Source: UBA5364 sp050259235
Lineage (GTDB): Bacteria > Bacillota_I > Bacilli_A > RF39 > UBA660
Direction of reading: 5' to 3'
NCBI GenBank assembly: GCA_050259235.1
Contig: JBLNAG010000001.1
Span: forward strand, 1-64,000
DNA length: 64,000 nt
The notes under the pieces are model-generated. The model was not told the origin of the DNA and ran no database searches. It saw nothing but the letters and a program-made list of their open reading frames with translations. Position numbers and translations under genes: made by a program. Of this stretch, positions 8,691-16,447 are shown piece after piece (the stretch's first letter is position 1; each line of letters opens with the position of its first letter).

Positions 8691-11165
8691 GTGAAAAAAA
8701 ATCATGGATTCACATTAATTGAATTGTTAGCTGTAATAGTAATTTTAGCAATTATTTCAGCAATCACAGTACCAGTAGTAGTAGGAATAATAGATAGAGC
8801 AAGGGAATCATCTTATAAAGAAAGTGTAAGAAGTATTTTTGAAGCGGCTAATATATATATAGCTAGTAGTGATTTTACAACCTTTCCAAGTGAAGGAATA
8901 AATGTAACTGATTCAGCATTAAAAATAAAGAATATGAATTTCACTGGTGGAAAAATAATATTAAATGAAAACGGTAAACTAGAAGTAGATAAAGTAAGTA
9001 ATGGAAGATACTGTGCTGGTGGAACAAATGAAGACATTGTAGTAATAGAGGGAAGTTGTGATCAATTAGATGTGACACCACCAACTGTTAATCTAGCATC
9101 TAACCTTGTAACCAGTAGTTCAATAACAATAGTAGCAATTGGTGAAGACTTGGAAAGTGGAATAAATGGTTATCAATTTAGTAAGGATAATGGTATAACC
9201 TGGACGAATAAACAAACAAGTAATGTTTATACATTCAATAATCTAACGAATAATACTAATTATACCTTTAAAGTAAGAGCAATCAATAATAATCAATTAT
9301 CTACAATCTCAAATAGTATAACAGTAACAACAAATGATATACCAATTCCCACCTATAGTATAAGTACAACTAATTGGGTATCATCTGCTGTAGTAACAAT
9401 CCATTATCCTGCAAGAGAAGCGGGATATGTATATCTATATAGCTTAGATAATGCTTTAACATGGTTAACTGTAGATGCCCCAGCTATTACAAAAGATATA
9501 ACATTTACGGATAATGGAAGTGTTATAGCTAGGATTTTAGATGGAACAAATGAAATAAGTGGAACAAGCTATACAGTAGCAAATATAGATAAATATAATC
9601 CTAGTGTTAGTATAACAGTAGTAGGAACACCGTTTAATGTCAATGGTTGGGCCAATGCTAACTTTAATGTTACTGTTATTGGAACCGATAATGAAAGTGG
9701 AATAAAGAATTATACATATTGTCAAACAACAAGTACATTATGTACTCCAACAACAGTGGTTAATGCAGTAAATGGAACAGTAACAGTTTCTACAGAAAGT
9801 ACAACGAATAAAGTATGTGCATTCTCAACTGATAATGCTAACAATAATAGTAGTGTAGTATGTAGTGATCCATATAAACTCGACAAAACAAATCCAACAG
9901 TAGTATTTGGAACAAATGGAAATGCAACATATGTAAAAAGTAGAAGCACAACAGTAACTGTAAGTGATACAAGTAGTGGAGTATTAGCAAGTAGTTTAGA
10001 ATATCAATGGACAACAAGTACAACTGCTCCAACCGAAGCAAGTTTCACAACAAAATTTACAAGTGGAGGAACATTAAGTACTCCAGCCGGAGTTACAGGT
10101 GGATATTACTTATGGATACTAGGGAAGGATAATGCAGGAAATACAATAATTACAAGAAGTAATGTATTTAACTTAGATAATACAGCACCTGTAATTACAG
10201 TAAATCCAACTACAACATCTATTTCATTAAACAGTACTTATACTGACACAGGAGTAACAGCTACTGATAATATTGATGGTAATATAACATCAAGTATTGT
10301 AAGAACAGGAACAATCAATACTGCTGTAGTAGGAACTTATACGTTAACTTATAATGTAAGTGATTCATCTGGAAACGCAGCTGCAACTAAAACAAGGACA
10401 GTTAATGTTATTCAAAGTGTAGCATCGTTTAATTATACAGGTGCACAACAATCATATACAATTTCAGTAACAGGAACTTACAAACTTGAAGTTTGGGGTG
10501 CTCAAGGTGGTGAAGTAGGTGGTGCTGGTGGATATTCTGTTGGTGAACGTAATTTTAATGCCAATGATGTAGTATATATTTATGTTGGTCAACAAGGAAA
10601 TACAGCAACAACTACCTCTTATAATGGTGGCGGTAGAGGTGGAAACCAAAGTGTTGGTGCAGCTGGCGGTGGCGGTGGAGCTACTGATATAAGAACAGTA
10701 TCGGGAGTATGGAATAATGCTGCAGGATTAAGTTCACGTATAATTGTCGCTGGTGGCGGCGGCGGTGGTGCAAGCACTTATAGTTGTAATGGTGGTGTAG
10801 GTGGTGGAACAAATGGATTTAAACCTACTAGTGGTTATAATGGTGAATTAGATAGAGCAGGTTCAGGAGGAACGCAAACTGCTGGTGGATTGGGTGGCAA
10901 AACGGCTTATCCAGGGAATGATGGTATCTTTGGTGCTGGCGGAGATTGTTATGCTATTCATGGTGCTGGAGGTGGCGGCGGCGGCTGGTATGGTGGTGGA
11001 GCTGGTGCTCATGCCGGTGGTGGAGGAGGAGGATCTGGTTATATAGGTGGTGTCACTAATGGCCAAAACTTAGCAGGTAATCAATCTTTTGCTGCACCTG
11101 GTGGTGGAACAGAAGTAGGCCATTCTGGAAACGGCTATGCAAAAATAACTTTTATTTCTCAATAA
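8691..11165 (+). CDS. Modular giant prepilin-like surface protein, paralog 2 (glycine-rich tip)
   Basis: About 824 residues, with the same domain order as paralog 1. The signal KKNHG/FTLIELLAVIVILA is followed by a pilin head with the conserved Cys pair, FN3-like domain, three further beta domains, a DUF5011-like Ig domain and a C-terminal glycine-rich domain (KLEVWGAQGGEVGGAGGY onward). The tip sequence diverges from paralog 1 and has its own cysteines. I prefer the GTG at 8691, with AAAGGA nine bases upstream; an in-frame ATG at 8673 would give a longer leader without a good ribosome site. One 77-base tract (9492-9568) is identical to 6837-6913 in paralog 1. Confidence 0.87.
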   Translation: MKKNHGFTLIELLAVIVILAIISAITVPVVVGIIDRARESSYKESVRSIFEAANIYIASSDFTTFPSEGINVTDSALKIKNMNFTGGKIILNENGKLEVDKVSNGRYCAGGTNEDIVVIEGSCDQLDVTPPTVNLASNLVTSSSITIVAIGEDLESGINGYQFSKDNGITWTNKQTSNVYTFNNLTNNTNYTFKVRAINNNQLSTISNSITVTTNDIPIPTYSISTTNWVSSAVVTIHYPAREAGYVYLYSLDNALTWLTVDAPAITKDITFTDNGSVIARILDGTNEISGTSYTVANIDKYNPSVSITVVGTPFNVNGWANANFNVTVIGTDNESGIKNYTYCQTTSTLCTPTTVVNAVNGTVTVSTESTTNKVCAFSTDNANNNSSVVCSDPYKLDKTNPTVVFGTNGNATYVKSRSTTVTVSDTSSGVLASSLEYQWTTSTTAPTEASFTTKFTSGGTLSTPAGVTGGYYLWILGKDNAGNTIITRSNVFNLDNTAPVITVNPTTTSISLNSTYTDTGVTATDNIDGNITSSIVRTGTINTAVVGTYTLTYNVSDSSGNAAATKTRTVNVIQSVASFNYTGAQQSYTISVTGTYKLEVWGAQGGEVGGAGGYSVGERNFNANDVVYIYVGQQGNTATTTSYNGGGRGGNQSVGAAGGGGGATDIRTVSGVWNNAAGLSSRIIVAGGGGGGASTYSCNGGVGGGTNGFKPTSGYNGELDRAGSGGTQTAGGLGGKTAYPGNDGIFGAGGDCYAIHGAGGGGGGWYGGGAGAHAGGGGGGSGYIGGVTNGQNLAGNQSFAAPGGGTEVGHSGNGYAKITFISQ

Positions 11166-11174
11166 AATAAAATG

Positions 11175-11212
11175 AAAACAAAGTATAACAAAATCGCTAT
11201 ATTTTGTTTTTT
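11175..11212 (+). terminator. Terminator after paralog 2
   Basis: A 13-bp stem (AAAACAAAGTATA/TATATTTTGTTTT, one G-U pair) followed by T residues. Confidence 0.8.
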
Positions 11213-11232
11213 ATTAATTTACAAAGATATAC

Positions 11233-11274
11233 TGAATTTATAAATAAAAAAAGGGTAATTTATTAATAGATTAT
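11233..11274 (+). promoter_or_regulatory. Conserved 42-bp intergenic element, copy 2
   Basis: Same element as at 8618-8659, with two base differences; it contains GGGTAATT and the palindrome TATTAATA. Confidence 0.7.
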
Positions 11275-11311
11275 CTTTGTAAAAAAAATAAGAAGGGATT
11301 TGGAGAGTAAA

Positions 11312-13510
11312 ATGAGAAGCAAGAAAGGATTCACATTAATAGAACTACTAGCGGTAATAGTGATTCTGGCAATAATAGCAGCAATCACAGTACCAATAAT
11401 AGTAGGAATAATAGATAGAGTAAGGGTATCTTCTTATAAAGAAAGCGTAAGAAGTATTTTTGAAGCTGCAAATATATACGTAGCTAGTCAAGAATTCCAG
11501 AAGTTTCCTGATGAAGGAATAAATGTAACAGATTCAGTAATTAGAATAAAGAATAATGACTTTACAAGTGGAAAAATAATATTAAATGAAAATGGAAAAT
11601 TGGAATTAGATAAAGTAAGTAATGGAGAATATTGTGCCGGTGGTACAAATGAAGACTTAGTTGTAATAGTAGGAAGTTGTGATCAATTAGATGTGACACC
11701 ACCAACTGTAGTTTTAAATTCTAATTTGGTAACAAGTAATTCAGTAACTACAGTAGCGGTAGGTGAAGATTTAGAAAGCGGAATAAATGGTTATCAATTT
11801 AGTAAGGATAATGGTACAACCTGGACGAATAAACAAACAAGTAATGTTTATACATTCAATAATCTAACAAATAATACAGATTATACTTTTAGAGTAAGAG
11901 CAATCAATAACAATCAATTATCTACAATATCAAATAGTATAACAGTAACAACAAATGATATACTAATACCAACCTATAGTATAAATACAACTGCTTGGGT
12001 ATCATCTGCTGTAGTAACAATAACATATCCAGCAAGAGAAGCGGGATTTGTATATCAATATAGTTTAGATAATGCTTTAACTTGGTTAACAGTAGATGCT
12101 CCAGCTATTACAAAAGATATAACCTTCATAGATAACGGAAGTGTTATAGCTAGAATCTTAGATGGAACAAATGAAATAAGTGGAACAAGTTATACAGTAG
12201 CAAATATAGATACAGGTAATCCAACTTTAGCAATAAATGTAGTAGGATCACCATTTAACGCCGGTGGATGGGCAAAGGTAAATTTTAATGTTAATATATC
12301 AACAAGTGATGATAATAGTGGAATAAAGAATTATATATATTGCCAAACAACAAGTACGTCATGTACCCCAACAACAGTAGTAAATTCTACAAGTGGAACA
12401 TTAACAATATCAACAGAAAGTACAACCAACAAGGTATGTGCTCAAGCATTTGATTATGCTAACAATTCTAGTTTAGTAATATGTAGCAGTAACTATAAAC
12501 TAGATAAAACAGCTCCAGTAATCACGGTAAATCCAACTAGTTTAGCAGTAGATATTGGAAGTGTATATACAGATACAGGAGTAACAGCAAGTGATAATCT
12601 TGAAGGAGACATTACTGCTAATATCATAAAAACAGGAACGGTAAATACAGCATCAGCAGGAACATACACATTAAATTATAATGTAAGTGATAGTGCGGGT
12701 AATGCGGCAACCACTAAAACGAGGACAGTAAGTGTAACTCAAATTGCAACTAGTTTTAGTTATACAGGAAGTGCTAAAACTTTCACAGCTTCTATTGCAG
12801 GAAAATACAAACTAGAAGTATGGGGAGCAGAAGGTGGAGGTACTTTAGCAGGAAAGGGAGGATATTCTTCAGGAGAAGTTACTTTAACTGCAGGTGAAAT
12901 ATTATATATAAATGTTGGAGCTAAAGGAAGTACAGGCATTTATAACCAATCACCAGTATATGGTGGTTGGAACGGTGGAGGCATTGGTTATAATTTAGGT
13001 GGAAGTGGTGGTGGTGCTACTGACATAAGAAGAGGTGCCACAGCACTTGCTAATCGAATTATAGTAGCAGGAGCCGGTGGTGGTGAAGGTGCTAATGGTA
13101 TTACCGGAGGAAATGCTGGTGGGTCAACTGGTGAAAAAGGGCAAGATGGATATAATCCATCAACACCACATTCTTGTCCAGGTGGTAATGGTGGAACACA
13201 AACAGCAGGTGGTACAACCACAGGATCATACTCTGGAACATATGGTAGTTTAGGAACTGGAGGAGATGGAGGATTCTCTTCAGGAACCTATGGCGGCGGT
13301 GGCGGCGGTGCTGGCTATTATGGTGGTGGAGGCGGCGGCGGTCACTCTAGTTCAACAACTGGCGGTGGTGGCGGTGGCTCTGGTTATATCGGTGGAGTTA
13401 CCAACGGACAAATTCTAGCAGGTAGTCAATCATTTTCTGCACCTGGTGGAGGAACGGAAACTGGCCATACAGGTAATGGTTATGCAAAAATAACTTTTAT
13501 ATCCTCATAA
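11312..13510 (+). CDS. Modular giant prepilin-like surface protein, paralog 3 (glycine-rich tip, shorter stalk)
   Basis: 732 residues. The signal MRSKKG/FTLIELLAVIVILA and pilin head match the neighbours. The stalk is one domain shorter: the Cys-containing domain ends CSSNYKLDK and passes directly into the DUF5011-like domain (PVITVNPTSLAVDIGSVYTD), skipping the roughly 100-residue domain present in paralogs 1, 2 and 4. The C-terminus is a glycine-rich domain (KLEVWGAEGGGTLAG onward) ending in the family tail NGYAKITFIS. ATG 11312 has GGAG close upstream. The missing domain falls at a domain junction, so it looks like modular loss and not decay. Confidence 0.87.
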   Translation: MRSKKGFTLIELLAVIVILAIIAAITVPIIVGIIDRVRVSSYKESVRSIFEAANIYVASQEFQKFPDEGINVTDSVIRIKNNDFTSGKIILNENGKLELDKVSNGEYCAGGTNEDLVVIVGSCDQLDVTPPTVVLNSNLVTSNSVTTVAVGEDLESGINGYQFSKDNGTTWTNKQTSNVYTFNNLTNNTDYTFRVRAINNNQLSTISNSITVTTNDILIPTYSINTTAWVSSAVVTITYPAREAGFVYQYSLDNALTWLTVDAPAITKDITFIDNGSVIARILDGTNEISGTSYTVANIDTGNPTLAINVVGSPFNAGGWAKVNFNVNISTSDDNSGIKNYIYCQTTSTSCTPTTVVNSTSGTLTISTESTTNKVCAQAFDYANNSSLVICSSNYKLDKTAPVITVNPTSLAVDIGSVYTDTGVTASDNLEGDITANIIKTGTVNTASAGTYTLNYNVSDSAGNAATTKTRTVSVTQIATSFSYTGSAKTFTASIAGKYKLEVWGAEGGGTLAGKGGYSSGEVTLTAGEILYINVGAKGSTGIYNQSPVYGGWNGGGIGYNLGGSGGGATDIRRGATALANRIIVAGAGGGEGANGITGGNAGGSTGEKGQDGYNPSTPHSCPGGNGGTQTAGGTTTGSYSGTYGSLGTGGDGGFSSGTYGGGGGGAGYYGGGGGGGHSSSTTGGGGGGSGYIGGVTNGQILAGSQSFSAPGGGTETGHTGNGYAKITFISS

Positions 13511-13519
13511 AATTTTAAT

Positions 13520-13547
13520 AAAAACGTAACAATCAGTTACGTTTTTT
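13520..13547 (+). terminator. Terminator after paralog 3
   Basis: Perfect 10-bp stem AAAACGTAAC/GTTACGTTTT with loop AATCA and a T run. Confidence 0.85.
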
Positions 13548-13566
13548 ACTGACGTACAATGTACGA

Positions 13567-13608
13567 TGAATTTATATATGGAAAAAGGGTAGTTTATTAA
13601 TAGACTAT
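13567..13608 (+). promoter_or_regulatory. Conserved 42-bp intergenic element, copy 3
   Basis: Same element as at 8618-8659, with three differences (AA to GG, A to G); the TTTATTAATAGACTAT part is unchanged. Confidence 0.7.
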
Positions 13609-13645
13609 CTAAACAAAGTATATATGAGAGGATTTGTGAAATTAA

Positions 13646-15970
13646 ATGCAAAAGAAAAAAGGATTCACATTAATCGAATTACTAGCAGTAATAGTAATAC
13701 TAGCGATTATTTCAGCAATCACAGTACCAATAATTGTAGGAATAATAGATACAGTAAGAAAAAATTCTTATAAAGAAAGTGTAAGAAGTATTTTTGAAGC
13801 AGCAAATATATATATAGCTAGTAGTGATTTTAAATCTTTTCCAGAAGAGGGAATAAATGTAACGGATCCTATGTTAAAGATTAAAAATAAGAATTTTACA
13901 AGTGGAAAAGTAATATTAAACGAAAATGGTAAACTAGAAGTAGATAAAGTAAGTAATGGAAGATACTGTGCTGGAGGAACCCTCGAAGATATAGTTGTAA
14001 TAGAAGGAAGTTGTGATCAATTAGATGTAACACCACCAACAGTAACTTTAACATCTAATTTAGTAACAAGTAGTTCAATAACAATAGTAGCAACTGGTGA
14101 AGATTTAGAAAGTGGAATAAATGGTTATCAATTTAGTAAAGATAATGGAACCACCTGGATGAATAAACAAGCAAGTAATGTTTATACTTTTAATAATCTA
14201 ACAAATAATACTAATTATACTTTTAGAGTAAGAGCAATCAACAATAATCAATTATCTACAATATCAAATAGTATAACAGCAACAACAAATGATATACCAA
14301 TACCAACATATAGTATAAATACAACAGCTTGGGTATCATCTGCTATAGTAACAATTCATTATCCTGCAAGGGAAACAGGATTTGTATATCAATATAGTTT
14401 GGATAATGCTTTAACTTGGTTAACGGTTGATGCTCCTACTACAACCAAAGATATAACATTTACGGATAATGGAAGTGTTATAGCAAGAATCTTAGATGGA
14501 ACAAACGAAATAAGTGGAACAAGCTATACAGTAGCGAATATAGATAAATATAATCCAAGTGTTAGTATAACAGTAGTAGGAACACCATTTAATGCAAATG
14601 GATGGGCAAATACAAATTTTAACTTAAATATTCAAGGAATAGATAATGAAAGTGGAGTTAAAAGTTATACATATTGTCAAACAATAAGTGCAACATGTAC
14701 TCCAACAACAGTAGTAAATACTACAAGTGGAATAGTAACAATATCGACGGAAAGTACAACGAATAAAGTATGTGCCTTCTCAACAGATAATACAAATAAT
14801 GATAGCAGTGTAGTATGTAGTAGTGAATATAAATTAGATAAAACAAATCCAAGCGTAACATTTGGAATAAATGGAAATGCAACATATGCTAAGAGTAGAA
14901 GCACAACAGTAACTGTAAGTGATACAAGTAGTGGAGTATTAACAAGTAGTTTAGAGTATCAATGGACAACAAGTACAACTACTCCAACAGAAGCAAGTTT
15001 TACAACAACATTTACAAGTGGTGGAACAATTAGTACTCCAGCCGGAGTTACAGGTGGATACTACTTATGGGTACTAGGAAAAGATAATGCTGATAATACA
15101 ATAATTACAAGAAGTAATGTATTTAACTTAGATAATACAGTACCAGTTATTACATTAAGTACAGCAACAGTAAATGTTAATGAGAAGACAGCTTATACTG
15201 ATACAGGAGTAACAGCAAGTGATAATATTGATGGTAATATAACATCTAGTATAGTTAAAACAGGAAGTGTTAATACTAATGTAGTTGGGCAGTACACATT
15301 AACATATAATGTAACAGATAGTAGTGGTAATGTTGCAGTTACAAAAACAAGAACTGTAAATGTCTTAGCTGTAAATGAATTTGCATCTGGTACAACTTCA
15401 GTAATTTCTCCTGAAACTATAACAGTAAGTGGTCTTGGCTTTACTCCAACTTTTGTTGTTTTCCGTGGTTATGCCGATGGTCAAAGATATATAGCATTGG
15501 CTTCAACACCACAGACAACAACGGGATTAGCTGATGATGCATATACTAGTTATTTGAATGTTGATGATACAACATGTACAAAGACAGCAGGAGGATTTAC
15601 ATATGTAATTGGTGATAACGGTAGAAACAAATTTGGTACTGGCACTACTATTAATTGGTATGCATATGAGACATATGATGCTACTGGGACTGCAACCGTC
15701 AATGCTAGTGAAACAATAACGGTAAGTGGTCTTAGTTTTACTCCAAGTGTGGTTATTGTACGAGGCTATGCAGATGGTCAAAGATATATTGCTATAGCTT
15801 CAACACCTCAAACAACAACTGGATTACAGGATGATGCATATACTAGTTACTTGAATGTTGGTGATACAACATGCACAAAGACAGCAGGAGGATTTACATA
15901 TGTAATTGGTGATAATGGTCGAAATAAATTTGGATCTGGTACAGTTGTTACATGGTATGCATTTAAATAA
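13646..15970 (+). CDS. Modular giant prepilin-like surface protein, paralog 4 (different, duplicated tip)
   Basis: 774 residues. The signal MQKKKG/FTLIELLAVIVILA, Cys-paired pilin head and full stalk, including the fourth beta domain and DUF5011-like domain, match paralogs 1 and 2. The tip is unrelated: instead of the glycine-rich domain there are two tandem 94-residue repeats (15389-15670 and 15686-15967), each with ETITVSGL, RGYADGQRYIA, STPQTTTGL, DDAYTSYLNV, TCTKTAGGFTYVIGDNGRNK and a final WYA. I do not recognise the repeat; it has the look of a beta-sandwich carbohydrate- or ligand-binding module. Within this set it is a tip replacement on a conserved shaft. No clear terminator follows before rpsO. 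Confidence 0.86.
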   Translation: MQKKKGFTLIELLAVIVILAIISAITVPIIVGIIDTVRKNSYKESVRSIFEAANIYIASSDFKSFPEEGINVTDPMLKIKNKNFTSGKVILNENGKLEVDKVSNGRYCAGGTLEDIVVIEGSCDQLDVTPPTVTLTSNLVTSSSITIVATGEDLESGINGYQFSKDNGTTWMNKQASNVYTFNNLTNNTNYTFRVRAINNNQLSTISNSITATTNDIPIPTYSINTTAWVSSAIVTIHYPARETGFVYQYSLDNALTWLTVDAPTTTKDITFTDNGSVIARILDGTNEISGTSYTVANIDKYNPSVSITVVGTPFNANGWANTNFNLNIQGIDNESGVKSYTYCQTISATCTPTTVVNTTSGIVTISTESTTNKVCAFSTDNTNNDSSVVCSSEYKLDKTNPSVTFGINGNATYAKSRSTTVTVSDTSSGVLTSSLEYQWTTSTTTPTEASFTTTFTSGGTISTPAGVTGGYYLWVLGKDNADNTIITRSNVFNLDNTVPVITLSTATVNVNEKTAYTDTGVTASDNIDGNITSSIVKTGSVNTNVVGQYTLTYNVTDSSGNVAVTKTRTVNVLAVNEFASGTTSVISPETITVSGLGFTPTFVVFRGYADGQRYIALASTPQTTTGLADDAYTSYLNVDDTTCTKTAGGFTYVIGDNGRNKFGTGTTINWYAYETYDATGTATVNASETITVSGLSFTPSVVIVRGYADGQRYIAIASTPQTTTGLQDDAYTSYLNVGDTTCTKTAGGFTYVIGDNGRNKFGSGTVVTWYAFK
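15389..15967 (+). repeat. Two tandem 94-residue tip modules in paralog 4
   Basis: Two 282-base units separated by 15 bases, with nearly the same protein sequence (for example RGYADGQRYIA and YVIGDNGRNKFG in both). Each has one Cys in TCTKTAGG. Confidence 0.85.
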
Positions 15971-16014
15971 ATATTTCAAATATAAAGAAAAAAAACAAAC
16001 ATTTTTAGAAACAC

Positions 16015-16043
16015 TTGCATAATTTTTAAATATAGTGTATATT
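16015..16043 (+). promoter_or_regulatory. SigA-type promoter of rpsO
   Basis: TTGCAT (16015-16020), 17-bp spacer, TATATT (16038-16043). Confidence 0.7.
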
Positions 16044-16051
16044 GTTATTGT

Positions 16052-16114
16052 ACTTTTACTTGGATTAAAAGTCTCCGATTTTTTCTAGGTACTAGTGAAT
16101 TTGTGAAAGGAGAG
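16052..16114 (+). promoter_or_regulatory. rpsO leader with possible ribosome-site sequestration
   Basis: A 7-bp hairpin (ACTTTTA 16052-16058 with TAAAAGT 16066-16072) is followed by TCTCC (16072-16076), complementary to GGAGA in the rpsO ribosome site (16109-16113). S15 is known to repress its own mRNA in several bacteria; this pairing is a candidate for such control and is inferred only. Confidence 0.35.
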
Positions 16115-16119
16115 TTATC

Positions 16120-16389
16120 ATGGCTTTAAGTAAAGAAGCTAAGTCAGCTATTGTTAAAAAGTATGCTAAGAACGAAAAAGATACAGGTTCAGCAGAAATT
16201 CAAATAGCTATTCTAACAGAAGAAATTACGTTATTAACTGAACATTTAAAGGATCATAAACATGATTTTCATTCAAAAGTTGGATTACTTAAAAAAGTAG
16301 GACAAAGAAAAAGTTTGCTAACATATTTATTAAATGAAGATGTTACTAGATACCGTAATATTATTAAGAGTTTAGGATTAAGAAAATAA
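16120..16389 (+). CDS. rpsO: 30S ribosomal protein S15
   Basis: 89 residues, the standard S15 length, all helical. Family motifs are TGSAEIQIAILTEEI near residues 22-36, HLKDHKHDFHSKVGLLKKV and RKSLLTYLLNEDVTRYRNII. S15 binds the 16S rRNA central-domain three-way junction early in 30S assembly. AAAGGAG lies upstream of the ATG. It directly precedes pnp, the usual order in Bacteria, with a hairpin between them. Confidence 0.98.
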   Translation: MALSKEAKSAIVKKYAKNEKDTGSAEIQIAILTEEITLLTEHLKDHKHDFHSKVGLLKKVGQRKSLLTYLLNEDVTRYRNIIKSLGLRK

Positions 16390-16399
16390 TTAAATAACA

Positions 16400-16428
16400 A
16401 GGCACTCCTTTTTGAGTGTCTTTAATTT
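16400..16428 (+). terminator. Intercistronic hairpin between rpsO and pnp
   Basis: An 8-bp stem AGGCACTC/GAGTGTCT (one G-U pair) with loop CTTTTT, followed by TTAATTTT. It is a weak terminator or RNA-processing site allowing partial read-through into pnp. Confidence 0.55.
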
Positions 16429-16447
16429 TAAAAAGATGGAGGTAAAA

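Noticed and set aside
15389..15967. CRISPR-like repeat
   Set aside because: It is an in-frame protein repeat, not short repeats with unique spacers.
6039..15970. Diversity-generating retroelement behind tip variation
   Set aside because: No reverse transcriptase, template repeat or adenine-specific variation was seen in the window.
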